Notes: a model not told the origin generated them from the letters alone. 64,000 bases of DNA from Chitinophaga pinensis DSM 2588 (GCF_000024005.1 NC_013132.1:6814001-6878000), one strand, 5' to 3'. Positions 27,152 through 36,793 are shown, counted from the first letter of the stretch. Program-made: numbers and translations.

Positions 27152-27159
27152 CAAAACTA
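27152..27159 (-). promoter_or_regulatory. Bacteroidota -7 element of the spondin gene
   Basis: TAGTTTTG on the minus strand is an exact TAnnTTTG match, 27 bp before the ATG. A TTG lies 17 bp further upstream, near but not exactly at the usual -33 spacing. Confidence 0.55.
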
Positions 27160-27419
27160 GCGCAAGACGCAGAAGACAATGCTATCTGCATTTCCCGTTG
27201 ACTTGACGATATTTCCCGAGCTCGGGTTTTTAATGCCTGCGCATTTCCTTCTTCTGCTTACGTTGCTTTCTCATTCTTTGCTTCAACTCATCATCGATCT
27301 CTCTGCCTGCTGGCATAGGTTAGTAAATAGCGCCAACGGTATCCGGTACCGATTGCCAATCAGGTAACGATTGTCACTTACGATACGATATCAGTAAGGT
27401 TTAGTATACTCCTAACATG

Positions 27420-27427
27420 TACTTTTG
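27420..27427 (+). promoter_or_regulatory. Bacteroidota -7 element of the SPW gene
   Basis: TACTTTTG is an exact TAnnTTTG match, 96 bp before the SPW gene start, with a TTTA near 27400 as a weak -33. The predicted leader is about 90 nt. Confidence 0.5.
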
Positions 27428-27523
27428 TCAACACTTGCTCCCCGGCACCTCTACCCAACTTCTAACTATAAATCCACTGGCATAATTGCTGTTCCGGATC
27501 TATTAGCATCAAAACAATTGACC

Positions 27524-27898
27524 ATGAAATTTATAAGCACAAAGACACACGGATTCCTGGACTATATTGTCGCCATTCTCCTGATCGCTGCACCCTGGCT
27601 TTTCGGCTTTTATGATGGAGGAGCTGCTTCCTGGGTACCCATCGGCTTCGGTATTGCCACTATTTTATATAGTCTGATAACAGATTATGAATTAGGCGTC
27701 TCTCACCGGCTCAATATGAGTACGCATCTGACATTAGATGTGCTCAGCGGCTTTCTTTTGGCGCTCTCACCAATACTATTGAGTTTTTCTGATCATGTAT
27801 GGCTTCCACACGTGATTGTGGGACTTTTTGAAATCGGGACAGCTTCCATGACTAAAATCGTGACCGGGGCAAATGCGAAAGGTTTCGCAAATGTCTAA
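27524..27898 (+). CDS. SPW repeat family membrane protein
   Basis: A 124-aa integral membrane protein with four hydrophobic segments. 'GFLDYIVAILLIAAPWLFGF' is the characteristic SPW segment; the second copy appears as 'LDVLSGFLLALSPILLSFSDHVWLPHVIVGLFEI'. The ATG at 27524 follows an AT-rich leader; earlier codons are out of keeping with the family. Proteins with this repeat are small, common in Bacteroidota and without a known activity; some genomic contexts suggest stress response. The WrbA gene follows 161 bp later on the same strand. Confidence 0.9.
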   Translation: MKFISTKTHGFLDYIVAILLIAAPWLFGFYDGGAASWVPIGFGIATILYSLITDYELGVSHRLNMSTHLTLDVLSGFLLALSPILLSFSDHVWLPHVIVGLFEIGTASMTKIVTGANAKGFANV

Positions 27899-28059
27899 TA
27901 CAGACCAAACTACCATTATTATAACAGCTTGTCCCTGTTCAAAGACTATGGTATATACTTTGCGGCAATGCGGATAGATCCGGACCAGGATCAGACACAA
28001 CAATGCACAACTGTTGCTTGTTGTTCTCTGTTATCACTCCAAATAATAAAGCATCATCT

Positions 28060-28659
28060 ATGGCAAAAGTCGCAATCATCTATTACAGTCAAACAGGTAC
28101 TACACATCTCCTGGCAAAAGCTATTGAAGAGGGAGCAAAGGCTGCCGGTGCAGAAACCCGTCTCCTGAAGGTAAAGGAAACGGCGCCCGATGAACTTTGG
28201 GGAAATAACCCGGTATGGAAGCAACACATTGAGGAAACTTCCGGTGTGTCTGAAGCATCCAATGATGACCTGGAATGGGCAGACGCCATCATTTTCGGTT
28301 CTCCTACCCGCTACGGACTACCGGCAGCCCAGATCAAGAACTTCATTGACCAGACAGGTGCACTATGGGCAAAAGGTGCACTGACCAATAAAATCGGCTC
28401 CTCTTTTACTTCTACTGCCACCTTACACGGCGGACAGGAAGCCACGATTCTTGCGCTGAACACTGCTTTCTATCACTGGGGAATGATCATCGTTTCACCT
28501 GGCTATGTAGAACCCAGTCAATTCCAGTCCGGCAATCCTTATGGAACCTCTTTTACTTCCCAGAACGGTAAACTGGATCCGGATGAAATTGCCATCACAG
28601 CCGCTAAACTACAGGGCAGACGAGTTGCGGAGATCGCCGCTAAGTTCAAGGGAGCCTGA
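28060..28659 (+). CDS. wrbA: NAD(P)H:quinone oxidoreductase, WrbA type
   Basis: A 199-aa flavodoxin-like oxidoreductase. 'MAKVAIIYYSQTGTTHLLAKAIEEGAKAAGAETRLLKV' gives the FMN phosphate loop; 'FGSPTRYGLPAAQIKNFIDQTGALWAKGALTNKIGSSFTSTATLHGGQE' is highly conserved in WrbA. The enzyme reduces quinones by two electrons with NAD(P)H and FMN, preventing redox cycling. ATG 28060 gives the standard N-terminus. A terminator follows immediately. Confidence 0.96.
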   Translation: MAKVAIIYYSQTGTTHLLAKAIEEGAKAAGAETRLLKVKETAPDELWGNNPVWKQHIEETSGVSEASNDDLEWADAIIFGSPTRYGLPAAQIKNFIDQTGALWAKGALTNKIGSSFTSTATLHGGQEATILALNTAFYHWGMIIVSPGYVEPSQFQSGNPYGTSFTSQNGKLDPDEIAITAAKLQGRRVAEIAAKFKGA

Positions 28660-28678
28660 TACTACTATCCAAAATACC

Positions 28679-28704
28679 GGGGACCTGCCATGGTCCCCTT
28701 TTTT
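28679..28704 (+). terminator. Rho-independent terminator of wrbA
   Basis: Stem GGGGACC / GGTCCCC, 6-nt loop, then TTTTTT. It starts 20 bp after the wrbA stop. Confidence 0.9.
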
Positions 28705-28770
28705 ATGCTGCCCGGGATAACCCTGCCGGAACTACGACATTCTGCAAAATTTGCTACTTTTAAAAGAAAA

Positions 28771-29658
28771 ATGAAATCAGTATTCCTTTCACTATGCCTG
28801 GCCCTTTGTATACCATTCGCCTTGTTTTCCCAATCAGCTAAAAATGAAATCCCCTTTAGCTTATTACCTTCCGGCCACATTCTCGTGAAAGCAAAAGTAG
28901 ACGGTCTGGACGGTAACTTTATCTTTGATACCGGCGCAGGGATCACCGTATTCACCAAAACATTCTTTGACAAACTGAAACAGGTAACACGGGAAGATGG
29001 TGGTTATACCGGCTTCAGAGCAACGGGAGAAAGACTGGACATTGCACTGTTCAGGGTAAAAAGCTTCGAATTTGGCAGTCTGAAAAAGACAGACGAAGAG
29101 ATCAGTTATGTAGATGCTAATCTGGGTGGTATCGATGGTATCATTTCTCTGAAGCTGGTTGAATCCCTGCCATTTACCATCGACTTTGACAAAAAAGTGA
29201 TCCGTTTTGAATCCGCCCAGACCCTCGCTGATATCAGAAAAAAGGCGAAGACTGTTCCGGTACAACTGGAGCAATCCCGCGGGAAATCACTCACAATATT
29301 CTCTTATTTTAAGATCAATGATACCCTGAACCTCCAACTGTCCCTGGATAGCGGAGCAGGAAAAGATGTATTCAGACTGAATGCAAAATACCTTCAACAA
29401 CTGGGAGTGGATATCAACGACTCCCTCCATGTAAAGCAATTTGCAAAGAAAAGCGAGATTGACACCAACCATGTATCACACATCTATCTTACTACTTTAA
29501 GCAGTATCGCTTCCGCAAAGGAACCTGCAGTAGGCAGAAAAGACTTTCCTGTACAATTTCTTGAGGGATTGATCTATGACGGTATTATCTGGATCAACTG
29601 GTTTGGTCAGAAAATCACTTTTGACTTAGATAAAAAAGTATTGTTAGTACAACGTTAA
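28771..29658 (+). CDS. Exported retropepsin-like aspartyl protease with two catalytic motifs
   Basis: A 295-aa exported protein. The signal peptide ends near 'ALFSQS' (residue 22); ATG 28771 is chosen for this reason. Two aspartyl protease signatures occur in one chain: 'FIFDTGAG' (Asp53) and 'LSLDSGAG' (Asp193), each followed by a hydrophobic strand. Retropepsins normally have one such motif and dimerise; this arrangement looks like a single-chain pseudo-dimer with a pepsin-like plan. Substrate unknown. Single gene between two hairpins. Confidence 0.88.
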   Translation: MKSVFLSLCLALCIPFALFSQSAKNEIPFSLLPSGHILVKAKVDGLDGNFIFDTGAGITVFTKTFFDKLKQVTREDGGYTGFRATGERLDIALFRVKSFEFGSLKKTDEEISYVDANLGGIDGIISLKLVESLPFTIDFDKKVIRFESAQTLADIRKKAKTVPVQLEQSRGKSLTIFSYFKINDTLNLQLSLDSGAGKDVFRLNAKYLQQLGVDINDSLHVKQFAKKSEIDTNHVSHIYLTTLSSIASAKEPAVGRKDFPVQFLEGLIYDGIIWINWFGQKITFDLDKKVLLVQR

Positions 29659-30073
29659 ATGCAAACTTATTAAGCAAATTTTAAGCTCCCGGCAGGTTAC
29701 CATCATCGATCGGGAGCTTAAAAAATAAAGCGGCCACTCCTTTCTCCACCCGCCTGCCCTAATCAACTCATTATCAATACAATATTCCCCCCATTAAGCC
29801 CCTCACATACGCATCAAGTCCACCTCAAGTCCATAATAAATTCATAATCAACATCCTATAACATCATTCACTACTCCTGTTTTCATTACTGATTCCCCTG
29901 GGAAATGGCTCTAACTAGGTCAGTACAGGCAATTTCCACACTCTTGCCCTATCCTGCCTGACAACAAGCATTCCATTCTTCCGCATTCCTTAAAAACAAG
30001 GATTTTAAAAATTGATTAAAATTTATCGTCCCCCCTTTTCTCTCTCAAACTTTATCCTAGTTTTGGCTCCCAA
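29659..30073. other. Intergenic region, G-poor, with a hairpin
   Basis: No coding sequence was found. A 13-bp perfect inverted repeat lies at 29679-29691 and 29711-29723 (core AAGCTCCCG / CGGGAGCTT); the T-run is on the 5' arm, so it is a weak terminator. Positions 29730-29880 contain few G residues and read as C/A/T-rich DNA. The right edge carries the promoter at 30058. Confidence 0.5.
30058..30065 (+). promoter_or_regulatory. Bacteroidota -7 element
   Basis: TAGTTTTG matches TAnnTTTG exactly and lies 8 bp before the ATG at 30074, leaving a very short leader. No clear -33 element is present. Confidence 0.55.
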
Positions 30074-30475
30074 ATGAGAGTAGCAATAATTTTTGTATAC
30101 CTGTGCATCTTGCTGTTGAAGGGGAATGAAAGTTCCTTTGCACGTGCGTATCAAAACGACGGAAGCTACACTCTTTCCATACAGGAACAGGATCAGCAAC
30201 AGGATAACGGCCGCTTCACCACAACAAATGAGGATTGCTCTGTAGTCAGGGACACCCGTCCCATTATGGAGGATGAATATATTATCAGTGAAGAAGTAGA
30301 AGACGAAGATCCTAACAACTACTTCAGCCCCAAAGTTAAATTACTGGCTAAAAGCCGCGACGCATACGCATACCAGACAAGTTTAAGGTACCTGCGCAGG
30401 TACTTTAAAGCCCCGCCAACTTTTTCCGATCAGATATCTTATAAATATCTTACTCAGAGAGCATTAAGAATCTGA
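30074..30475 (+). CDS. Small exported protein of unknown function
   Basis: A 133-aa protein. A short basic N-terminus and hydrophobic stretch ('VAIIFVYLCILLL') form a signal sequence or anchor. The middle is Gln/Asp-rich and acidic ('EEVEDEDPNNYF'); the end is basic ('SLRYLRRYF', 'TQRALRI'). No family is recognised. It precedes the RND efflux operon by 163 bp and ends before a weak hairpin with TTTT, so it may be a separate transcript. Its start is supported by the adjacent -7 element. Confidence 0.7.
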   Translation: MRVAIIFVYLCILLLKGNESSFARAYQNDGSYTLSIQEQDQQQDNGRFTTTNEDCSVVRDTRPIMEDEYIISEEVEDEDPNNYFSPKVKLLAKSRDAYAYQTSLRYLRRYFKAPPTFSDQISYKYLTQRALRI

Positions 30476-30485
30476 TTGGCTGCAT

Positions 30486-30509
30486 ACCTCAGTTTAACGG
30501 AGGTGTTTT
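30486..30509 (+). terminator. Weak rho-independent terminator
   Basis: ACCTC / GAGGT stem extended by three inner pairs after one mismatch, followed by GTTTT. It lies 11 bp after the small exported protein gene. Confidence 0.5.
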
Positions 30510-30638
30510 ACGCATGCCAGTCGGACGTACCATATCCCTACTTTCTTCTGCATAGTCGTTTTTCATCCCATCTCCGGGACTGATGTGTTCAACCCAACCA
30601 TTATCATTCAAGCATCCTATCGTTTATTATCAAATATC

Positions 30639-31721
30639 ATGAAGAGAATCGTCATGTTTACAAGCTTGTGTGCGCTGTTATGGCACACCAGCTGCAAGCC
30701 ACACAAAGAAGAAAAAGAAGAAGTAAGCAAGTACGCTGTTACCAGTCCGATGGTCATGGATACTTCCTTTACTAAAGAATATGTTTCGCAGATCCGTTCT
30801 GTGAGAAACATTGAACTTCGCGCACAGGAAAAAGGTTACCTCGAAAACATCTATGTTGACGAAGGTCAGTTCGTTAAAGCCGGACAAACGCTGTTCAGGA
30901 TCATGCCGAAACTGTATGAAGCAGAATTACTGAAAGCTGAAGCAGAGGCAAAAGCAGCAGAAATCGAACTGCAAAATGCAAAAACACTTGCTGACAAAAA
31001 CATCGTTTCCAAAAACGAGCAGGCAATGGCACAGGCGAAACTCGACCAGGCCAAAGCTGAAATCGCATTGGCAAAACTGCACCTGTCATTTACTGAGATC
31101 AAGGCGCCGTTCGCCGGTACTATTGATCGTATCCCTAAAAAACTGGGAAGCCTGATCGATGAAGGAGAATTGCTGACCAGCCTCTCCGACAACAGCGAAA
31201 TGTTCGCTTATTTCAACGTATCCGAGCCGGAATACCTGGAGTATCAGACCAATGCCAAGAGCCGCGGCGACAACCATGTAAATCTGCTGCTGGCTAATAA
31301 CCGCGCCCTGCCTTATAAAGGCGAGGTACAGGTGATCGAGAGCGAGTTTGATAATGAAACAGGTAACATCGCCTTCAGAGCAAAGTTCCCTAACCCGGAC
31401 AAACTGCTGAAACATGGAGAAACCGGAAAGGTATTGATGACAATGCCATTAAAAGATGCGCTGATCATTCCTCAGAAAGCTACTTACGAGATCCAGGATA
31501 AAAAGTATGTGTTCGTAGTTGATAAGAACAACGTACTGAAATCAAGAAACATTACTATCAGTGGCGAAGTTCCAGACCTGTATGTAGTACAGAGCGGCCT
31601 GTCCCAAAACGACAGGATCCTGCTGGAAGGCATTCAGAAAGTAAAAGATGACGACAAGATCAGCTATGAATATCTGGCGCCGCAAGAGGTGATTTCCCAC
31701 CTGCGATTGAAAGCGGAATAA
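30639..31721 (+). CDS. RND efflux periplasmic adaptor lipoprotein (AcrA/MexA type)
   Basis: A 360-aa membrane-fusion protein. Signal plus lipobox 'WHTSCKPHK' (Cys19) sets the start at 30639. It has the two half-lipoyl segments ('GYLENIYVDEGQFVKAGQTLFRI' and 'SFTEIKAPFAGTIDRIPKKLGSLIDEGELLT') flanking a coiled-coil hairpin (about 85-140), then beta-barrel and membrane-proximal domains. It links the inner-membrane pump to the outer-membrane channel. First gene of a three-gene operon; next gene 26 bp on. Confidence 0.96.
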   Translation: MKRIVMFTSLCALLWHTSCKPHKEEKEEVSKYAVTSPMVMDTSFTKEYVSQIRSVRNIELRAQEKGYLENIYVDEGQFVKAGQTLFRIMPKLYEAELLKAEAEAKAAEIELQNAKTLADKNIVSKNEQAMAQAKLDQAKAEIALAKLHLSFTEIKAPFAGTIDRIPKKLGSLIDEGELLTSLSDNSEMFAYFNVSEPEYLEYQTNAKSRGDNHVNLLLANNRALPYKGEVQVIESEFDNETGNIAFRAKFPNPDKLLKHGETGKVLMTMPLKDALIIPQKATYEIQDKKYVFVVDKNNVLKSRNITISGEVPDLYVVQSGLSQNDRILLEGIQKVKDDDKISYEYLAPQEVISHLRLKAE

Positions 31722-31747
31722 TCTATCATTCCTAATAGCGTAGATCA

Positions 31748-34700
31748 ATGTTTAATAAATTTATACAGAGGCCGGTCCTCTCAATAGTAATATCGCTCAT
31801 TATCGTGTTCCTGGGTGTGATCTCCATCACCTCGTTACCGGTAACGCAATTCCCGTCCATCTCCCCTCCCAAGGTGAATGTGACCTGTGAATACCCGGGT
31901 GCAAACGGTGAGCTGATGATCAAATCCGTAATCATTCCGCTGGAAAGAGCCATTAACGGTGTTCCCGGCATGAAATACATGACCTCCGACGCAGGTAACG
32001 ACGGTGAGGCCACCTTACAGGTCGTATTCAACCTAGGTACTGATCCTAACCAGGCTTCCCTGAACGTACAGAACCGTGTGGCTTCCGTGGTAAACAAACT
32101 CCCGCCACTGGTAGTACGTGAAGGTGTGAAGGTATCCCGTGTGGAATCCAGCATGTTGATGTACGTGAACCTGTACAGTGAAGATCCGAATGCCGATCAG
32201 AAATTCCTCTTCAACTTCGCCGACATTAACCTGTTGCCGGAATTAAGAAGGGTTGACGGTGTAGGTTTCGTGGACATCCTTGGTAACAGGGAATACGCCA
32301 TGCGTATCTGGCTGAAGCCTGACCGTATGCTGGCTTACAAGATCTCTGCGGATGAAGTGATGAAATCACTGGCTGAACAGAGTCTGGAAGCCTCTCCTGG
32401 TAAAACCGGTGAGAGCTCCGGTAGAAGATCTCAGTCTTTTGAATATGTACTGAAATACTCCGGAAGGTTTAACTCTAAAGAGCAGTACGAAAACGTAATC
32501 CTGCGCTCTAATCCGAATGGTGAAATTCTTCGCCTGAAAGATGTGGCAGAGATTGAGTTCGGAAGCTCCATGTACGATATCTATTCCAACCTGAATGGTA
32601 AACCATCCGCAGCGATCGTACTGAAACAGTCTTACGGTAGTAATGCGAGCCAGGTAATTAAAGACGTTAAAGCGAAACTGAAAGAGATCAAGGGCAACTC
32701 CTTCCCGAAAGGAATGAACTATGAGATCAGCTATGACGTATCTAAATTCCTGGATGCCTCTATCGAAAAAGTGATCCACACCCTCGTGGAAGCATTCGTA
32801 CTGGTTGGTATAGTGGTGTTCCTCTTCCTGGGTGACTGGCGTTCTACCCTGATCCCGGCAATGGCGGTACCCGTATCCCTGATTGGTACGTTCGTATTCA
32901 TGCAGTTCTTTGGTATCACCCTCAACCTGATCACCCTCTTCGCCCTCGTATTGGCGATCGGTGTCGTGGTGGATGACGCCATCGTGGTAATTGAGGCCGT
33001 CCATGCCAAAATGGAGGAAGAACATCTCTCTCCGCTGAAGGCTACCAAAAAGGCCATGCATGAAATTGCGGGTGCGATCATTGCGATCACCTTCCTGATG
33101 TCTGCGGTGTTTGTACCGGTGGCGTTCATGTCAGGTCCGGTAGGTATCTTCTATCGCCAGTTCTCCATCACAATGGCAACTGCAATCATCCTCTCCGGTG
33201 TGGTAGCATTGACGTTGACGCCTGCGCTTTGTGCGATGATCCTGAAAAACAATCATGGTAAAAAGAAGAAATTATCTCCTGTAGATAAATTCCTGGCGGC
33301 GTTCAACAGGGGCTTTGATAAAACGCAGGGCCGCTATATGCGGATCCTGAAGTCCATTATCAACAGACGTCTGGTAACATTCGCCATGCTGGCCGGCTTC
33401 TGTGCCGCTACCTGGTATCTGAACGGACACGTGCCTTCCGGCTTCATTCCGAATGAAGACCAGGGTATGTTGTACGGTATCATTCAGACACCTCCGGGAT
33501 CTTCCCTGGAAAGAACCAATCAGGTAGCAGAGAAACTGCAGAAAATATGCGAAGAGATCGATGGTGTACAATCCGTATCTGCCCTTGCTGGTTATGAGAT
33601 CCTGACGGAAGGTACCGGTTCCAACTCAGGCACCTGTCTGATCAACCTGAAAAGCTGGGAAGAACGTAAACACTCCGTACAGGAAATCATTGAGGAACTG
33701 GAAGAGAAATGTAAAGACATCACCGGCGCGAATATCGAATTCTTCCAGCCACCAGCCGTACCGGGTTATGGTGCAGCGGGCGGTTTCGAATTACGTCTGC
33801 TGGATAAAGGAGGTTCCGGCGACTATAAGAAAATGGAAACTGTCAGCAATGATTTTGTAGCAGAACTGAGCAAACACAAAGAGCTGGCATCTGTATTCAG
33901 CTTCTACTCTGCCAGCTTCCCGCAATACATGCTGAAAATTGACAATGATATCGCACAGCAAAAAGGCGTAAGCATTGACAATGCCATGAATACCCTCTCT
34001 ACATTGATAGGTAGTAACTACGAGATCAGCTTCATCAAATTTGACCGTCCTTATAAAGTGATCATTCAGGCTTCTCCGCAATACCGCGCACTGCCTGAGG
34101 ATATCCTGAAACTGTATGTAAAGAATGACCGCGACGAAATGGTGCCTTTCTCTGCATTTATGAAGATGGAAAAAGTATATGGTCTGTCTGAGATCACCCG
34201 CTACAACATGTACAATTCTTCCCAGATCAGTGGTTCCGCCGCTCCGGGATACAGTAGTGGTCAGGCGATCCAGGTAATTGACGAAGTAGCGAAGAAAACA
34301 CTGCCAAGAGGTTTTGGTATCGACTGGGCAGGTATCTCTAAAGATGAGGTGGCGCAGGGTAACCAGGCGATCTATATCTTCCTCATCTGTCTCGGATTCG
34401 TGTACCTGATCCTGGCCGCACAGTATGAGAGCTTCATTCTGCCATTCGCAGTAATCCTCTCCCTGCCAGCGGGTATCTGTGGTGCATTCTTCCTGCTGAC
34501 TGTACTAGGACTGGAAAACAACATCTACGCACAGGTAGCCATGGTAATGTTGATCGGTCTCTTAGGTAAGAACGCCGTACTGATCGTGGAATTTGCCGTG
34601 CAGAAACACCGTTCCGGCTCCACCGTATTGGCGGCTGCTATGGAAGGTTCCAAAGTAAGGTTCCGTCCGATCCTGATGACCTCTTTCGCATTCATCGCGG

Positions 34701-34921
34701 GTCTGATCCCACTGGTGATCGCTACTGGTCCTGGTAAGATCGGTAACCGTACCATTGGTACAGCTGCTGCAGGCGGTATGTTATTCGGTACCATCTTCGG
34801 GGTACTGATCATACCCGGATTATATTACATATTCGGCAAGATTGCGGAAAAACGCATGCTTGTGAAAGAAGAAGAAGAAAATCCATTAACCGAGGAAATC
34901 GATCATAATGTATATGTATAA
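31748..34921 (+). CDS. RND multidrug efflux pump, HAE1/AcrB type
   Basis: A 1,057-aa, twelve-helix proton-driven exporter. Visible features: start 'MFNKFIQRPVLSIVISLIIVFLG', the duplicated porter domains, the proton-relay aspartates in 'IGVVVDDAIVVIEAVHAKMEEE' on TM4, and 'VAMVMLIGLLGKNAVLIVEFA' in the second half. Length and motifs match full AcrB homologues with no damage. It expels amphiphilic compounds from membrane or periplasm. Its end overlaps the outer-membrane gene start by 14 bp, so the two are translationally coupled. Confidence 0.97.
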   Translation: MFNKFIQRPVLSIVISLIIVFLGVISITSLPVTQFPSISPPKVNVTCEYPGANGELMIKSVIIPLERAINGVPGMKYMTSDAGNDGEATLQVVFNLGTDPNQASLNVQNRVASVVNKLPPLVVREGVKVSRVESSMLMYVNLYSEDPNADQKFLFNFADINLLPELRRVDGVGFVDILGNREYAMRIWLKPDRMLAYKISADEVMKSLAEQSLEASPGKTGESSGRRSQSFEYVLKYSGRFNSKEQYENVILRSNPNGEILRLKDVAEIEFGSSMYDIYSNLNGKPSAAIVLKQSYGSNASQVIKDVKAKLKEIKGNSFPKGMNYEISYDVSKFLDASIEKVIHTLVEAFVLVGIVVFLFLGDWRSTLIPAMAVPVSLIGTFVFMQFFGITLNLITLFALVLAIGVVVDDAIVVIEAVHAKMEEEHLSPLKATKKAMHEIAGAIIAITFLMSAVFVPVAFMSGPVGIFYRQFSITMATAIILSGVVALTLTPALCAMILKNNHGKKKKLSPVDKFLAAFNRGFDKTQGRYMRILKSIINRRLVTFAMLAGFCAATWYLNGHVPSGFIPNEDQGMLYGIIQTPPGSSLERTNQVAEKLQKICEEIDGVQSVSALAGYEILTEGTGSNSGTCLINLKSWEERKHSVQEIIEELEEKCKDITGANIEFFQPPAVPGYGAAGGFELRLLDKGGSGDYKKMETVSNDFVAELSKHKELASVFSFYSASFPQYMLKIDNDIAQQKGVSIDNAMNTLSTLIGSNYEISFIKFDRPYKVIIQASPQYRALPEDILKLYVKNDRDEMVPFSAFMKMEKVYGLSEITRYNMYNSSQISGSAAPGYSSGQAIQVIDEVAKKTLPRGFGIDWAGISKDEVAQGNQAIYIFLICLGFVYLILAAQYESFILPFAVILSLPAGICGAFFLLTVLGLENNIYAQVAMVMLIGLLGKNAVLIVEFAVQKHRSGSTVLAAAMEGSKVRFRPILMTSFAFIAGLIPLVIATGPGKIGNRTIGTAAAGGMLFGTIFGVLIIPGLYYIFGKIAEKRMLVKEEEENPLTEEIDHNVYV

Positions 34922-36347
34922 ATTCAGGATAAACAGGAGTATCGGTGTGTTGGGGGCTTGTCTGGCAGTAGCCAGTTGCGGAGTGCCGAAAGTAGCGACG
35001 CCAACCGAAAATAAATCGGTTCCGGTCGCCTATAACGGAAACCAGGATACCACCAATACTGCTTTGGTACAATGGCGTGAATTCTTTAAAGATAAAAACC
35101 TGGTAAACCTGATCGACACAGCACTGAAAAACAACCAGGAGCTGATGATCACTTTACAGGAAATAGAGATTGCCAGAAACGATATCAGGTCGAGAAAGGC
35201 ACAGTTACTGCCAACAGTAGGTGTAAGGGCGGGAGCAGGCGTTGAGAAAGTAGGACGTTATACCAGCCAGGGTGCCGGTGACGCAACTACGGAGATAGAG
35301 CCGGGAAAGGAAATGCCTGATCCCCTGCCCGATTTTATGATCGGCGCCTATGCCAACTGGGAAGCAGACATCTGGAGCAAACTGCACAATTCTAAAAAAG
35401 CAGCAGTTACCCGTTACCTGGCAAGCGTAGAAGGCAGAAACTTCGTACTGACCAACCTGATCGCAGAAATCGCCAATTCTTATTATGAACTCCTGGCGCT
35501 GGACAACCAGCTTGAGATCATCAGACAGAACATCGAACTGCAAAAGAACGGGCTGGAAATCGTAAAGGTGCAGAAAGAGGCAAGCAGAGCGACAGAACTG
35601 GCGGTGAAGAAATTCGAAGCAGAAGTACTGAAATCTCAGAGCCTGGAGTATGATGTCCTTCAGCAGGTCAAAGAAACAGAAAACAGGATTAACTTCCTGC
35701 TGGGTCGCTATCCACAGGAAATCGCCAGGGATAAAGGCAACTTCGTGGATGTTCTGCCAGCTATGGTAAATACCGGCATCCCTTCACAACTGCTGGCCAA
35801 CCGTCCTGATATCAAACAGGCAGAACTGGAACTGACAGCGGCAAAACTGGATGTAAAGGTGGCCCGTGCAGAGTTCTACCCTTCCCTGGGGATATCTGCA
35901 GGTGTGGGCTTCAATGCCTTCAAACCTTCCTACCTGTTCAAGATGCCGGAATCCCTGCTGTATTCACTGGCAGGCGATATCGTCGCTCCGCTGATCAACA
36001 GGAATGCGATCAAGGCTGAGTTCAGCAGTGCCAACGCAAGACAGCTACAGGCATTGTATAACTACGAGCGGACCATCCTGAACGCCTATGTGGAAGTATC
36101 AACGCAGCTCTCCAATATTAATAACCTGGAGAAAAGCTACGATCTGAAATCCAAACAGGTAGACGCACTGACCAGGTCTATTGACGTATCCAACGACCTG
36201 TTCAAATCGGCCCGAGCTGATTATTTAGAAGTACTGCTGACACAGCGTGATGCACTGGATGCCAAACTGGAACTGGTGGAAACTAAAAAATCACAACTGA
36301 ATGCAGTGGTAAATATCTATAGGAACTTAGGGGGTGGATGGAAATAA
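34908..36347 (+). CDS. TolC/NodT-type outer-membrane efflux lipoprotein
   Basis: A 479-aa outer-membrane factor. Signal and lipobox 'AVASCGVPK' (Cys24). Duplicated TolC-like helical hairpins: 'LIDTALKNNQELMITLQEIEIARNDIRSRKAQLLP' and, in the second half, 'LLANRPDIKQAELELTAAKLDVKVARAEFYPSLGIS', the usual NodT signature. It completes the tripartite efflux system with the two preceding genes. A strong terminator follows at 36367. Confidence 0.96.
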   Translation: MYMYKFRINRSIGVLGACLAVASCGVPKVATPTENKSVPVAYNGNQDTTNTALVQWREFFKDKNLVNLIDTALKNNQELMITLQEIEIARNDIRSRKAQLLPTVGVRAGAGVEKVGRYTSQGAGDATTEIEPGKEMPDPLPDFMIGAYANWEADIWSKLHNSKKAAVTRYLASVEGRNFVLTNLIAEIANSYYELLALDNQLEIIRQNIELQKNGLEIVKVQKEASRATELAVKKFEAEVLKSQSLEYDVLQQVKETENRINFLLGRYPQEIARDKGNFVDVLPAMVNTGIPSQLLANRPDIKQAELELTAAKLDVKVARAEFYPSLGISAGVGFNAFKPSYLFKMPESLLYSLAGDIVAPLINRNAIKAEFSSANARQLQALYNYERTILNAYVEVSTQLSNINNLEKSYDLKSKQVDALTRSIDVSNDLFKSARADYLEVLLTQRDALDAKLELVETKKSQLNAVVNIYRNLGGGWK

Positions 36348-36366
36348 ACATCCTTCTTCACAAACG

Positions 36367-36395
36367 AGAGCCGGTCAGGAATCCTGACCGGCTCT
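36367..36395 (+). terminator. Rho-independent terminator of the RND operon
   Basis: A near-perfect 14-bp inverted repeat (AGAGCCGGTCAGGA and its complement) followed by GCTGTTT. It lies 20 bp after the TolC-like stop. Confidence 0.8.
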
Positions 36396-36466
36396 GCTGT
36401 TTATATCGGGTTATGACAATCAGTGGGATTAACAACAACGGGCTGAAAGACCTGCGGCCCATTGGC

Positions 36467-36793
36467 TCACAGGTTAAATTTCCCCTCCACTAATTTCCCT
36501 ATCAACGGTATAGGGCGCTGTGCCTCATTAGACGCTGTAATGATTCCCAGCAGCATCAGAATGAACGGGCACAGCGAAATAATGTAAAACAATGTCGCCA
36601 TAGATGGCAGTATACCAACCAATATGCCACTGGCAATACTCAGGGCAATAGAGAAAATAATAATACCAAGGGACTGACTCAGGTGATACTGAACAAACGG
36701 GCTTTTATCGTCAGACTTCCTGTAAGAAAGATAAGCAACTACCCATCCTATCAGCGTAATGTAGGCAACAATGGCCATCGTGCGGTTCGTCAT
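36467..36793 (-). CDS. Small membrane protein, DUF4870/Tic20-like
   Basis: A 108-aa protein with three hydrophobic segments: 'MAIVAYITLIGWVVAYL', 'LGIIIFSIALSIASGILVGIL' and 'LFYIISLCPFILMLLGIITA'. The polar 'SPFVQYHLSQSLG' between the first two is characteristic of the DUF4870-type family, whose role is unknown. The start at 36793 is preferred over 36814 because a perfect -7 element lies at 36816-36823: a transcript begun there would start after or within the upstream ATG. Confidence 0.85.
   Translation of the reverse strand: MTNRTMAIVAYITLIGWVVAYLSYRKSDDKSPFVQYHLSQSLGIIIFSIALSIASGILVGILPSMATLFYIISLCPFILMLLGIITASNEAQRPIPLIGKLVEGKFNL

Larger units (their letters stand above)
27125..27523. 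other. Divergent promoter region
   Basis: A 399-bp region between the divergent spondin and SPW genes. It holds a -7 element for each direction (27152-27159 minus, 27420-27427 plus). No protein-like frame was found. Confidence 0.5.

Noticed and set aside
29679..29723. Strong 13-bp hairpin after the aspartyl protease gene as a terminator
   Set aside because: The T-run lies on the 5' arm rather than after the stem, so a standard rho-independent terminator could not be supported; it is recorded within the intergenic entry only.
32366..33061. A 231-codon minus-strand frame inside the RND pump gene
   Set aside because: It lies wholly inside an intact, well-conserved gene, and its His/Gln/Tyr-rich translation is typical of an antisense shadow.
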